Part shown: one piece after another, positions 31,800 through 40,127 of the stretch
Layout of the letters: every line of letters starts with the position of its first letter
Numbering within the stretch: the first letter of the stretch is position 1
Assembly: GCA_015075725.1 (NCBI GenBank)
Contig: JABTTV010000001.1
Location: 1,488,001-1,552,000 of the forward strand
From: Anaerolineales bacterium
GTDB lineage: Bacteria; Chloroflexota; Anaerolineae; Anaerolineales; Villigracilaceae
Direction of reading: 5' to 3'
Length of the DNA: 64,000 nucleotides
Made by a program: the position numbers and the translations under genes
Notes under the pieces: generated by a model
The model's input: the letters and a program-made list of their open reading frames with translations, nothing else
What the model was told of the DNA's origin: nothing
The model's database searches: none

Positions 31800-33077
31800 A
31801 TGAAACGCAATATTGGAAATATCGTCTTTATTATTTTGATTCTGGCCACGGTGGTGGTGTGGGCGATCTTCCCGCCGATCAATGACGGGCGCGAAGATTT
31901 CATCCGCACATATATGGGAGAAGTGCTTGGCTCGCTGTTGATCGTCCTGATGTCGTTCGCATTGTTCCTTTCCACACGCCCGCGCTGGGCGGAACCATAT
32001 TTCGGCGGCCTGGATAAGATGTACGTGACGCATCGCACCGTGGCAACCAGCGCCTTTTTACTGATGCTGGTGCATTTACTGGTGGTGCCGATTACCCTGG
32101 TTAATTTGCGGCTGGGGAATTATCTGGCGTATGTTGCTTTTCTGGGCATCGTCGCCATCGTCCTGCCGACGCTTGCGCCGCGCATTCCCTTTTTGAGCAA
32201 ACTTACCAACGCCACCTACGACGGCTGGAAGAAACTGCATCGCTTCATCGGCATATTTTTCATCGCCGGGTACATCCATGCCCTGACCATTGACGCGCTG
32301 AGCGCCTTCATTGCAATCAACTGGGTGCAGCTCTTCTTCATTCTTGGCACGGTTTCCTATGTCTATACGGAATTCCTCGGCGGCTGGGTGGGCAAATATC
32401 TGCCATATACGGTCACAGCCGTAAATCATCCCAACAATAGCGTCACCGAAGTGGTCATGAAGCCAAAAGGCAAAGCCATTCAACACGCTCATGCGGGGCA
32501 GTTCCTGTTCGTGCGTTTCAAAGGCGACAGGATGCTTGATGAGGCGCATCCGTTCACCATATCCAGCGCGCCGCACGAAGGCGAACTGCGGGTCACCATC
32601 AAAGCTGTTGGCGATTTCACCCGGCATTTGTTTGCGAACCTCAAGCCCGGCATGGACGCCGTCGTGGAAGGTGCTTATGGGTTGTTCAATTACAAGAACG
32701 GCGGAGACAAACAGATCTGGGTCGCGGGCGGGATCGGGATCACCCCTTTCCTTTCGTTCCTGCGGGACCTCAAGACTGAGCTTGCCTTCGATGTGCATTT
32801 TTATTACACGGTGAGGCATCCTGAGGAGGCGGTTTTCTCCGACGAGATCGAAGCGATCGCCAAAAAACATCCGCGTTTGAAAGCGCACATCCGACATTCC
32901 GCCGCCCATGGATCCCTGACGGTGGATGAGATTGTGAAGAACGCCGGAGGCGGCATCGCCTCTCATCACATTTACATGTGCGGACCCCTGCCCATGGTGC
33001 AAGCCTTCGAAAAGAAATTTCTCGAAGCGGGGGCAAACGCCGGGAACATTCACTACGAGGAATTCAATTTCAGGTAA
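31800..33077 (+). CDS. Ferric-reductase-like transmembrane flavo-oxidoreductase
   Basis: 425 residues. The N-terminal half has about six membrane helices with paired histidines suited to two haems (THRTVATSAFLLMLVHLL; LHRFIGIFFIAGYIHAL), as in the FRD/YedZ superfamily. The C-terminal half is a ferredoxin-NADP reductase-type module: HPFTISSAPHEG binds FAD, GGIGITPFLSFLR binds nicotinamide, and YMCGPLPMV closes the NAD site. It would move electrons from NAD(P)H across the membrane to iron, oxygen or another acceptor. No [2Fe-2S] cluster domain follows. It is embedded between two STAS genes, an unusual context. Confidence 0.9.
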   Translation: MKRNIGNIVFIILILATVVVWAIFPPINDGREDFIRTYMGEVLGSLLIVLMSFALFLSTRPRWAEPYFGGLDKMYVTHRTVATSAFLLMLVHLLVVPITLVNLRLGNYLAYVAFLGIVAIVLPTLAPRIPFLSKLTNATYDGWKKLHRFIGIFFIAGYIHALTIDALSAFIAINWVQLFFILGTVSYVYTEFLGGWVGKYLPYTVTAVNHPNNSVTEVVMKPKGKAIQHAHAGQFLFVRFKGDRMLDEAHPFTISSAPHEGELRVTIKAVGDFTRHLFANLKPGMDAVVEGAYGLFNYKNGGDKQIWVAGGIGITPFLSFLRDLKTELAFDVHFYYTVRHPEEAVFSDEIEAIAKKHPRLKAHIRHSAAHGSLTVDEIVKNAGGGIASHHIYMCGPLPMVQAFEKKFLEAGANAGNIHYEEFNFR

Positions 33078-33089
33078 GAGGAGACCTTC

Positions 33090-33494
33090 ATGCAAATCTC
33101 TTTTTCGAAACACGGAAATGTTACCGTCATGCACGTCGTGGGGGAAGTGGACTCGTCCAACTATACAGAGGTCATTGTCAGAGCGCAGGCGGTCTACGAC
33201 GAAGGATCGCGTAATTTGCTGCTTGACCTGGAAAAGGTCCCCTATGTGAGCAGCGCCGGGCTGATGGCGTTCCATACCATTGCGCGCATCTTTGCGGGGC
33301 ATTCCATCCAGGGCAAGGAAGGCAGCAGACCCGTCTTCCGCTCCATCAACCCGAAGGAAGATGCATCCGCGCGCGAACGGTTCAAACTGCTTAATCCGCA
33401 GGCGCCGGTGGAGCAGGTTCTGGACGTGATCGGTTTGAAGCAATTTTTCGAGATCCATACGGATCTGGATACGGGCGTCAAATCATTCACCTGA
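33090..33494 (+). CDS. STAS-domain protein (anti-sigma factor antagonist-like) 2
   Basis: 134 residues. MHVVGEVDSSNYTEVIVRAQAVY and LLLDLEKVPYVSSAGLMAFHTIARIF are STAS elements, with VSSAGL holding the possible phospho-serine. It shares with the STAS protein at 31319 the insert after the core helix (HSIQGKEGSRPVFRSINPKED) and the end pattern LLNPQAPVEQVLDVIGLKQFF. It follows the ferric-reductase-like gene by twelve bases. No anti-sigma kinase or phosphatase gene is visible nearby, so its partner is elsewhere or is the reductase itself. Confidence 0.9.
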   Translation: MQISFSKHGNVTVMHVVGEVDSSNYTEVIVRAQAVYDEGSRNLLLDLEKVPYVSSAGLMAFHTIARIFAGHSIQGKEGSRPVFRSINPKEDASARERFKLLNPQAPVEQVLDVIGLKQFFEIHTDLDTGVKSFT

Positions 33495-33599
33495 TATGAG
33501 GGAGACCCATCCGGGATTTAAATGACATTCCTCCGGTAAGCAAAAGCGGGGTGGGGGCATCCGAACCGTCGTCGTCAATATTTTTCATGTGAGGATAGA

Positions 33600-34061
33600 A
33601 TGTCGAAAAGAAGAAGATCGGGTCAAAATCGTAGCGGACTCTCCGGATTTTTGCGGACACCCGCCGGTCAGTTGACCGCCATTGCCCTGGTGGCATTAAT
33701 CGTCTATTTGATTGCTGCCAGCGCAGGGGGAAACACTCCGACCACCCTGGCAGAGGAAATCAGCGTGGACCAGGCACACGAGTTGTATCAGGCTGGGACG
33801 TTCGTATTGGACGTGCGCACCCAGGAGGAGTGGGATGAATACCATGCGCCGAACACCACCCTCATCCCTTTGGATCAGTTACCCAACCGATTGAGTGAAT
33901 TGCCAAAAGACCGCGAGATCGTCGTAGTGTGCCGTTCCGGGAACCGCAGCCAGCAGGGACGCGATATCCTCCTCGCGGCGGGCTTCAACGCAACCAGCAT
34001 GGCGGGCGGCTTGTCAGAGTGGTACGCGAAAGGTTATCCCATCGAGGGCGCGCCGAAATAA
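33600..34061 (+). CDS. Membrane-anchored rhodanese-like protein
   Basis: 153 residues. A basic N-terminus and one transmembrane helix (LTAIALVALIVYLIAASAGG) are followed by a single rhodanese domain: ISVDQAHELYQAGTFVLDVRTQEEWDEYH and the active loop VVCRSGNRSQQG with the catalytic cysteine. It could transfer sulfane sulfur outside or at the membrane, or act as a redox-sensing cysteine protein. GAGGA precedes the ATG. Confidence 0.9.
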   Translation: MSKRRRSGQNRSGLSGFLRTPAGQLTAIALVALIVYLIAASAGGNTPTTLAEEISVDQAHELYQAGTFVLDVRTQEEWDEYHAPNTTLIPLDQLPNRLSELPKDREIVVVCRSGNRSQQGRDILLAAGFNATSMAGGLSEWYAKGYPIEGAPK

Positions 34062-34074
34062 GGGGAAGGAGGCA

Positions 34075-35838
34075 TTACTTGCATTCTGCCAATCGATATA
34101 TCTTTGCAGTCGGCAGGATGAAGGATGGCAGGTACCGGTCGGGCTGGCTTTCGAGTTGTGAGGCGTCGAAGCTTTGCAATGTCGAGCCGACGTAGATGTA
34201 ATCGACTCCGCGGTTGCACAAGGTTCGGTGAGAATCTTCCTGATCGAAGCGAATATTCGAGTCGGTGAGTTCAACGTTCCTGGAAAGCAAGGGCTGAATC
34301 CAGATCCCCGCATCCACACCGGTCTGCGCCTGTGGGGATTCAAATGCAGTTACATACAAACCTGTGGAAGCGATCAGGACGGTCGCATCACGGGGAAGAA
34401 ATTCGTCCATCCAGGAGAAGGCGGCGAGATCGTCGCGATTGACGAAACGGCAGCAATCGGAGGGATGGAAGTCGTAATGCAGGGCGGTATTAAGAAGAAC
34501 CAAGCCAAAGACAAAAAAGATCGCGAAGGGCTGCATCAACTTCGATTTAAGGAAGAGGCGCGCTGTCGTGCGAATCAAACCTGCGAATCCTAATCCTCCC
34601 AAAAGGGATAAGGGGATGAATGCCAGCATCTGCACAAAGGGACGGTCGAGCAGGGTTTGAACACCGATCCCCGGAAGCGGTACGGGGAAGAAAAGGCAGA
34701 ATGCGCAAAGTGCGAGGAATGCGGTGAGAAAGAATGTGGGTTCGGTGAAATGAGCGGCGGAGAGGAAGGCAAGCAGGAAGACAAGGACGAGAATCCAGGA
34801 ATCGTTCTTGAGATAGCCGTCGAGCGGGGTTTCGAGCGCGGGGTTGTTTTGAAGTGCGAATATTTCAACGAGAAGCAGGAAGACGAGGATAATAAAACCG
34901 GTTATTCGGTATGGCATCCGTAAACGATTCCATGCAGCGGTCAGGAAGGCGGCGATGAGAGCCAAACCGTAGACGATCAACGTCCGTGAATGGATCAGGA
35001 TCGATACGGGAAGGGCAAATCCCAATAAAATCAGGGCGGATTTGCGAATAAGGCTCGAATTATTACGATATGCAAGATATGCAAGGATTAGCACAAAAGA
35101 CATGCAGAACAAACCCAGCAAGGCGGGATATTTACCCCAGTTCATTAAATGTGCTGGCATGTGAAAGCCAAACCCTGCAAGCAGGCAGGCAAGAATTGCG
35201 GCAGGCAAGGAATTGGTTTCACGTTTGACGATGAAAAAGAATGTAATGGGGAGGAAAGCCAGAAATAACGGACCCGCGACAAGCATAAGGTCGATCACAT
35301 CTTCGCCTGTGAATTGAGCGATGCCTGCAATGATTGAATGGAAACCGAGATGGAAGTATCCGCCTTCGATGCGAATGACAGGGACTCCGGTTCGATGGGA
35401 TTCGATGAAGGAATTGATAAGACGGTAATGCTGCGCCGAGTCGAAGTAAGAGGGCAGAACCAGGTCGCGGATGAAGGCAAATCGCAAGATAACGGTTGGA
35501 ATCAAAACGGCAAATGAGGCAAATAAAGGGAAAGGATCAAGTCTTTTCCCGGCAAAAAAGAAAACAGGGATGAAGATCAATGCAAGGGTAAGAACAACAC
35601 CGATCGCCACGCTGGTAAGAATGGATATTCCAAGGGTAAGCAGGGAGAGCAGGAGAACAGGCAGGACCCACCCTGCTGAGCTGAGCGAAAGAACATCTGC
35701 TTCATCCAGCAAATCACCGAAAAAACGCAACAGGATTCCGCGCATGATGAAAATTCCCCACGCGATGACGAAAAATAAAATGAATGCGTCTCCGGCATGA
35801 TCTGCCAGAGCCGCAAGACCATCACGCCAGGGATTCAT
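34075..35838 (-). CDS. Large polytopic membrane protein, GT-C-like glycosyltransferase candidate
   Basis: 587 residues with many hydrophobic helices (ILFFVIAWGIFIMRGIL, VLTLALIFIPVFFFAG, LLLVEIFALQ and others) and a C-terminal soluble part with DDLAAFSWMDEFLPRDATVLI. An early loop reads HYRLINSFIESH and FIRDLVLPSYFDSAQHY, resembling the acidic first loop of GT-C-type enzymes, but no precise family is assignable. Such proteins use lipid-linked sugars for glycan or protein glycosylation. Its ATG overlaps the stop of the upstream lipoprotein (TAAATG), so the two are coupled; a similar lipoprotein/membrane pair is at 40112-42317. Confidence 0.7.
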   Translation of the reverse strand: MNPWRDGLAALADHAGDAFILFFVIAWGIFIMRGILLRFFGDLLDEADVLSLSSAGWVLPVLLLSLLTLGISILTSVAIGVVLTLALIFIPVFFFAGKRLDPFPLFASFAVLIPTVILRFAFIRDLVLPSYFDSAQHYRLINSFIESHRTGVPVIRIEGGYFHLGFHSIIAGIAQFTGEDVIDLMLVAGPLFLAFLPITFFFIVKRETNSLPAAILACLLAGFGFHMPAHLMNWGKYPALLGLFCMSFVLILAYLAYRNNSSLIRKSALILLGFALPVSILIHSRTLIVYGLALIAAFLTAAWNRLRMPYRITGFIILVFLLLVEIFALQNNPALETPLDGYLKNDSWILVLVFLLAFLSAAHFTEPTFFLTAFLALCAFCLFFPVPLPGIGVQTLLDRPFVQMLAFIPLSLLGGLGFAGLIRTTARLFLKSKLMQPFAIFFVFGLVLLNTALHYDFHPSDCCRFVNRDDLAAFSWMDEFLPRDATVLIASTGLYVTAFESPQAQTGVDAGIWIQPLLSRNVELTDSNIRFDQEDSHRTLCNRGVDYIYVGSTLQSFDASQLESQPDRYLPSFILPTAKIYRLAECK

Positions 35839-36447
35839 TTACGGGTAATTCGGATATGAGTCAGATGGCTCAGTCGTCCCGCCAGCGCTCGACGGTTCAT
35901 TTGTTGGTTCAACGGTTTCTGTTTCATGAAAAACCTCGGGGGTCGATGTTGCGCCTCCGCCTGTGCCGGACCCGATGCCCGATTCTTCCCTTTCGATACC
36001 TTCTTCCACGAAAGGCGTCGTGACAAGGAACGCATTCACCGTAAACGTTCCCTTTGCCAGCACACGGTCATCCAATTTTGCGAGAAGTTGGATCTCGATA
36101 CCCTCACCGAGAATGAGCGGTTTTCCGATGCAATATGCGCTCGTTTCTTCGATCTTGCTCCACATGCATTCGTAGGGATCCGTCCCCGATCTTCTGATGA
36201 TATTCATGTAAAAAGCAGGATATCTCATGCGCGGCACGAACAAATTCACCACGGCATTGCCGAGGGCATCGCGCCCGAACGACACGACGCATAACTCCGT
36301 CATTCGCGCGCCGCAATAACCGATGGAAACCGGTTCCAACGTGGGGGCGGGCGTTCCGCCAAAACTTGAACAAGCCAGTAGGATTGCAAGAAAAATTCCC
36401 GCGAAAAGAACACGGGATGTTTTCGGCGAGCGAAGAGATTCAAACAT
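35839..36447 (-). CDS. Lipoprotein with Thr/Glu/Pro-rich tail
   Basis: 202 residues from ATG 36447, or three more from ATG 36456. The signal peptide FAGIFLAILLACSSFG has lipobox LLAC. The mature part has cysteine-bearing segments (GYCGARMTELCVVSFG, ECMWSKIEETSAYC) that may form disulfides, then a Gly- and Thr/Pro-rich tail (GSGTGGGATSTPEV, EPTNEPSSAGGTTEP). No family recognised. TAGAAT ends seven bases before ATG 36447, fitting a leaderless message. Translationally coupled to the membrane protein downstream. Confidence 0.72.
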   Translation of the reverse strand: MFESLRSPKTSRVLFAGIFLAILLACSSFGGTPAPTLEPVSIGYCGARMTELCVVSFGRDALGNAVVNLFVPRMRYPAFYMNIIRRSGTDPYECMWSKIEETSAYCIGKPLILGEGIEIQLLAKLDDRVLAKGTFTVNAFLVTTPFVEEGIEREESGIGSGTGGGATSTPEVFHETETVEPTNEPSSAGGTTEPSDSYPNYP

Positions 36448-36500
36448 CGCAATCATTCTACCATTTTCAAACCCGCCCATATCATCGATGGAGATGCAGG

Positions 36501-36797
36501 TCAAAACAAGGATGGCTGTTCCGGGATTTCCTCCCCGCTCTTGCCGCTCCAGCCATATTTTTTCAGATCGACCCGACCTTTCGCATCGAACTGCACCCCT
36601 TCCTGTTCCAGCAATTGACGCTGTTTCTCCACCCCGGGCCTTACACTGATCCTGCCCTGCAAGTTGATGACCCTTTGCCACGGCACATCATCGGGACAGT
36701 TTGCCATCGCACCGCCCACCCAACGCGGAGCGAACGCGGCGTAGGCTTCGATCTCCACGTCGTCGGGCGGGGGAATCATTTTTGCGATTTGTCCATT
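36501..36797 (-). pseudogene. Truncated alkyltransferase-like (ATL) gene copy
   Basis: Encodes the C-terminal ~98 residues of an MGMT/ATL protein (GQIAKMIPPPDDVEIEAYAA, DDVPWQRVIN, KKYGWSGKSG). The N-terminal ~35 residues seen in the intact copy at 37771-38160 are missing: homology stops at about 36797, where the 3' end of the CPBP protease gene begins. A short frame from ATG 36779 remains open but lacks the first helices of the domain and has no ribosome site, so it is probably not functional. Confidence 0.75.
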
Positions 36798-37694
36798 TTA
36801 ATTTCCAAACATGTTGATGACTACATGCACGATGGAAGGTGCGATCAAGTTCCGTGTCCGTTGAAAGATAATACCCATTGCCATGCCGAAAATGCTGTGC
36901 GAGGCAATGCCCAAGGCGAGACCTTGTAGAATGTCACCGCCCATGAATTGTGCGTCTGCGCCAAGGTGCCAAACCGCGAATACCAAGGCTTGAATGACCA
37001 ATGCCCAATCTGAAGCCATCCATCGATTTAGCCGTGTTTGGATTGCGCCGCGAAATAGAAACTCTTCCGAGAATCCATTACGCAAGAGATTCCCAAAGAA
37101 CATGCGAACCAATTGAATGAATGTGGCAGAGCCGTTCAAAATGTTGATGATAAAGAAAATGATAGGAATACTAACCCAAAGGATAACGACCTGCCAAACA
37201 CGATGCCCCTTACCAAAGCCAAGATTAGATATGCGGGTGCCGAGCAGCAACAAAAGGATAAATGGAATTAAGAAGTATCCGGCAAAATTGGCTGCAGCTA
37301 AACCAGGCGAATGATCCACAAACCCTGATAAATATTGTCCACCAAGGTTGCTGAACCAATCTCCGAACCATGACCAGATAGGGATGCTTATGGAACAAGT
37401 AGGCATTACATTGAAGATAAATCCGTGATAGCCTGTCAGCAGGACGAAAAAAAGAACGACCAGCAGCTGCCCCCACATCAAGATTGGTTTTTGCGTTTTC
37501 GTACTTGCGATCACCGCCTCATCTTTGGTGATTGCAACCGTGATGGCAGAAAAGACCAGAATACCCAAAGCAAAGGCGCTTGAGCCGAGCACTCCATTTC
37601 CTGTTATCAACAAGTAAAGAATAGAAGAGAACCAAATTACTGCAAGGAACCATGTAGCGTGCGATTTGAGAACATCATTGATCGTCTGTTTCAT
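36798..37694 (-). CDS. CPBP-family intramembrane glutamic protease
   Basis: 298 residues with about eight membrane helices. The ABI/CPBP motif EEFLFRGAIQTRL supplies the paired glutamates, VFAVWHLG the second-helix histidine, and IVHVVINMFGN the third. Family members process membrane peptides (Rce1/CAAX relatives, bacteriocin self-immunity). Codon use is AT-richer than the flanks by eye, and the gene lies exactly at the break of a truncated ATL copy, hinting that it arrived by insertion. ATG 37694 has no strong ribosome site in view. Confidence 0.87.
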   Translation of the reverse strand: MKQTINDVLKSHATWFLAVIWFSSILYLLITGNGVLGSSAFALGILVFSAITVAITKDEAVIASTKTQKPILMWGQLLVVLFFVLLTGYHGFIFNVMPTCSISIPIWSWFGDWFSNLGGQYLSGFVDHSPGLAAANFAGYFLIPFILLLLLGTRISNLGFGKGHRVWQVVILWVSIPIIFFIINILNGSATFIQLVRMFFGNLLRNGFSEEFLFRGAIQTRLNRWMASDWALVIQALVFAVWHLGADAQFMGGDILQGLALGIASHSIFGMAMGIIFQRTRNLIAPSIVHVVINMFGN

Positions 37695-37770
37695 GTATGT
37701 GCCCTATAACTTTCCTTGAGGTGGATGGAGCTTATACGTAAAACAGGCGGAAAAAGTTCCAATGGTGATG

Positions 37771-38160
37771 TCAGAAAAGCGACTGCTGTTGTGGGATGTC
37801 GCTTTCATCTTTTCCACTCCATCCAAACTTTTTCAAGTCCACTTTACCTTTGGCGTCGAAGACCACGCCTTCCGCTTCCAACAGCGGACGTTGCCTCTCC
37901 GCGCCGGGGCGTTCGCTGATCTTGCCCTGCGAGTTGATAACCCGCTGCCACGGCACATCATCGGGGCAGTTTGCCATCGCGCCGCCCACCCAACGCGGAC
38001 CAAAAGCGGCATACGCTTCAAGTTCCACACCGTTGGGAGGTGGAATCATTTTTGCGATCTGCCCATAGGTGGCGACCTTTCCACGCGGGATCATGCGGGC
38101 AATCGCCCAAACTTGTTCGTAATACGCTTGTTGGTTGGGGGGAGATGAAAAAGATGGCAT
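37771..38160 (-). CDS. Alkyltransferase-like protein (ATL), intact copy 2
   Basis: 129 residues of the MGMT C-terminal domain fold. YYEQVWAIARMIPRGKVATYGQIAKM starts the domain, and the active-site PCHRV of the methyltransferase is PWQRVIN here, with tryptophan in place of the reactive cysteine. ATL proteins of this type (YbaZ-like) bind O6-alkylguanine and hand it to nucleotide excision repair without repairing it themselves. Very similar at DNA level to the truncated copy at 36501-36797. A second intact copy follows upstream by nine bases. Confidence 0.9.
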   Translation of the reverse strand: MPSFSSPPNQQAYYEQVWAIARMIPRGKVATYGQIAKMIPPPNGVELEAYAAFGPRWVGGAMANCPDDVPWQRVINSQGKISERPGAERQRPLLEAEGVVFDAKGKVDLKKFGWSGKDESDIPQQQSLF

Positions 38161-38169
38161 AAGATTCTC

Positions 38170-38535
38170 CTATTTACGTTTGCCAGACCAGCCGTACTTC
38201 TTCATGTCGATGCGACCTCTTGGATTGAAAAAGACACCTTCATCTTCCAAGATGAGTTTGTGACGCTTCGCCTCCAACCCGTCCCGTTCTGTGATCTGCC
38301 CCTTTGAGTTAACCACACGCTGCCACGGGACCTCATTCGGGCTGGCGGCGACGGCGTTGCTGACCCACAATGCGCCAAACTCGGCAAAGGTGGCTTCATC
38401 CACACCGGTGGGCGGACGCAGCATCCTGGCAATTTGTCCATACGAAGCGACTCTTCCGCGGGGGATCAAAGTGACGATATTCCAGACTTCAGCATAAAAG
38501 GTTTGAGGATCTGGGAGGTTTGGGATTTCAGACAT
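38170..38535 (-). CDS. Alkyltransferase-like protein (ATL), intact copy 1
   Basis: 121 residues. PQTFYAEVWNIVTLIPRGRVASYGQIARM, EVPWQRVVNSKGQ and RIDMKKYGWSGKRK define an ATL, again with W in the place of the alkyl-accepting cysteine. It is more diverged from the other two copies than they are from each other. The three copies show a local tandem expansion of this DNA-repair flagging protein. It is followed by the next ATL gene nine bases downstream, so both intact copies can share a transcript. Confidence 0.9.
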   Translation of the reverse strand: MSEIPNLPDPQTFYAEVWNIVTLIPRGRVASYGQIARMLRPPTGVDEATFAEFGALWVSNAVAASPNEVPWQRVVNSKGQITERDGLEAKRHKLILEDEGVFFNPRGRIDMKKYGWSGKRK

Positions 38536-38547
38536 ATATTTCCTTTG

Positions 38548-40062
38548 TTACCGAGAAGCAAGATATTTATAGAAGAATGTTTGCCGGACGCTGGCTATAA
38601 AATTCTGTGAGAGTTCATCGGTCATGAATTGAAGCGTGGGCAATGCATCAGCAGCGAGCGTACCGGGATGTTCTTCTTCCGGTTTGCCAGGTTGAGCAAG
38701 TTTCGTGATGGGGTCACTGGAGAAATCACATGCAGAACAAGAATCTTGAATGAAATAATAATCGTAAGTGCGGTATAGGGAGCGATTGATTTCGTAGAGA
38801 GGAGTGAAAGAGCCTACGAGCAGTAAACAGTAAACAGTGACCAGTAAAAAGCGAGGAGCGGATTTGTTGAAGATGGTTTCGCCTGTCATCAGCATGAGGT
38901 AGAAAAGCGGGGCGATGGAAGCGCGCATGACGAAGTCGCGGTCGCTGCCGATTTGGATGAAGGGGATGATGGCGAGGAGAACGCCAGTGACAATCCAGCG
39001 TGGGTCTTTGTATTTGGACGGCGCGAGGATGAACCAGAGAATCCCCCCTTCGAGTAGGAAGAAGGCTAGGAATTTATCGAGGGACAGAGATTGGAATCCG
39101 CGTTGTTGGGCGGCGGTGTTGGAAGCGAAGAAGAAAGAGGAAAGAAGAAAGATGATTAGAGCTGCAAGGAGTTGTTCCCAGCGCAGGTTTTTGAACAGAA
39201 ATTTGAAATCGGTTTGCTTGATGAGTTCGATGAGGATATAAGGGAGAAGTCCCAGCGAGGCGAGGGGGGCGAAGAAGAAGCATAGTGACCAGAGGAAGAT
39301 GAGTTCGCTGCGATGGTCAGATTGCTTTTCTTCTGCAAGGTTTGCAATGACAGAAATTACCAGCCATGCCGGAATCGCTTGATTGAAGACCCAAAACAAT
39401 TGTGTCGTGAACGATGAGTATTGCAAATTCCCTGCCCAGGTTTCGAGATGGGTGATGGGCGGGAAGATGGTCGGATAATCTTGCGGGAAAAAAAGCGTGC
39501 CGAGGATGTCCAGTCCGCTGAAGAGGATGAAAAGCAGGGTGGCTTTGAGTGGCGAGGTTTTGAGCGCAGAGGCGAGGTGATGAGTGACAAGCAACAAGCC
39601 GAATAGAGACCAGAGGAAGAGAACGAAATTGGCAACTTGCCAGTTGGTGAATTTGGCAATGAGAGCGGAAGGCAGCCAGAAGCCGACGTAGTAAACGAGC
39701 ATTTTGACTGGTCCGCTTTCGGGTTGGGCATAGTAGACTGGCCAGTCGAAGTTCATGAGGTCGCGGAAGACGACGTTGCGCCAGTTGTGGTCCCAGTTTT
39801 GGAACGCGTAGCCGCCGATGCCGGAGAGGAGGAGCCAAAGAGCAGTTATCAGTAACCAGTAAACAGTGGAAAGTGAAAAGTGGAAAGTGGAAAGTGGAGA
39901 CTTGCCCTGAGCGAAGTCAAAAGGTTGGTAATTGGTAAATAGTAATTTGTAGAGGGCGAAGAGGAGGATGAGGGCAAGCGGAAGTGCTAAGGCGAGACGA
40001 ACCCAGCCGAAGAGGAAGAGGATGAAAGGAAGAAGGAGGTAGATGTATGAAAGGGGTTTCAT
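38548..40062 (-). CDS. Polytopic membrane protein (GT-C-like), repeat-loaded
   Basis: 504 residues, about ten or more hydrophobic helices, starting MKPLSYIYLLLPFILFLFGW. The frame can be extended 20 codons upstream, but those codons lie in a phrase repeat (40066-40127), so ATG 40062 is preferred. Parts of the protein are encoded by repeats: residues ~38-75 by 39841-39951 (FDFAQGKSPLSTF, STVYWLLITALWLL) and ~404-414 by 38821-38853. Loop motifs such as WDHNWRNVVFRDL and DFVMRASIAPLFYL hint at a GT-C or O-antigen-type enzyme, but no family is certain. Confidence 0.65.
   Translation of the reverse strand: MKPLSYIYLLLPFILFLFGWVRLALALPLALILLFALYKLLFTNYQPFDFAQGKSPLSTFHFSLSTVYWLLITALWLLLSGIGGYAFQNWDHNWRNVVFRDLMNFDWPVYYAQPESGPVKMLVYYVGFWLPSALIAKFTNWQVANFVLFLWSLFGLLLVTHHLASALKTSPLKATLLFILFSGLDILGTLFFPQDYPTIFPPITHLETWAGNLQYSSFTTQLFWVFNQAIPAWLVISVIANLAEEKQSDHRSELIFLWSLCFFFAPLASLGLLPYILIELIKQTDFKFLFKNLRWEQLLAALIIFLLSSFFFASNTAAQQRGFQSLSLDKFLAFFLLEGGILWFILAPSKYKDPRWIVTGVLLAIIPFIQIGSDRDFVMRASIAPLFYLMLMTGETIFNKSAPRFLLVTVYCLLLVGSFTPLYEINRSLYRTYDYYFIQDSCSACDFSSDPITKLAQPGKPEEEHPGTLAADALPTLQFMTDELSQNFIASVRQTFFYKYLASR
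38821..38853. repeat. CAGTAAACAGTAAACAGTGACC repeat within membrane-protein gene
   Basis: CAGTAAACAG-type units in tandem (38821-38853), in frame, encoding part of a hydrophobic helix (TVYCLLLVGSF). It belongs to the phrase family that is also present at 39841-39951. Confidence 0.65.
39841..39951. repeat. Composite of several phrase repeats inside membrane-protein gene
   Basis: In succession: CAGTTATCAGTAACCAGTAA, AACAGTGGAAAGTG, repeated TGGAAAGTGG, then CTTGCCCTGAGCGAAGTC and TTGGTAATTGGTAAATAGTA. The frame stays open throughout, and the encoded peptide runs through a loop and a helix of the membrane protein. Confidence 0.75.
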
Positions 40063-40065
40063 TAG

Positions 40066-40127
40066 TGGGCAGTGGACGGTGGACGGTGGACAGTGAACCA
40101 TGGTCTGTGGTCTATTGTCCATCGTCT
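40066..40127. repeat. GTGGACGGTGGACAGTG / GTCTATTGTCCATCGTC repeat
   Basis: Phrase run between and overlapping the ends of two membrane-protein genes. GTGGGCAGTGGACGGTGG units are followed by CCATGGTCTGTGGTCTATTG. It supplies the last codons of the gene ending at 40112 (ELDDGQ and stop) and could be misread as an N-terminal extension of the following gene. Confidence 0.7.

Noticed and set aside
32076..33458. Long open frame (460 codons) on the minus strand
   Set aside because: Antisense to the ferric-reductase-like and STAS genes, which have clear motifs; composition is that of a shadow frame and no ribosome site fits.
39841..39951. Could be a CRISPR remnant because of tandem phrases
   Set aside because: Units are short, unevenly spaced, of several kinds and without spacers; they are phrase-type repeats.
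40066..40122. N-terminal extension of the membrane protein starting at 40062
   Set aside because: The upstream codons are entirely phrase-repeat sequence and overlap the end of the preceding gene; ATG 40062 gives a normal hydrophobic start.
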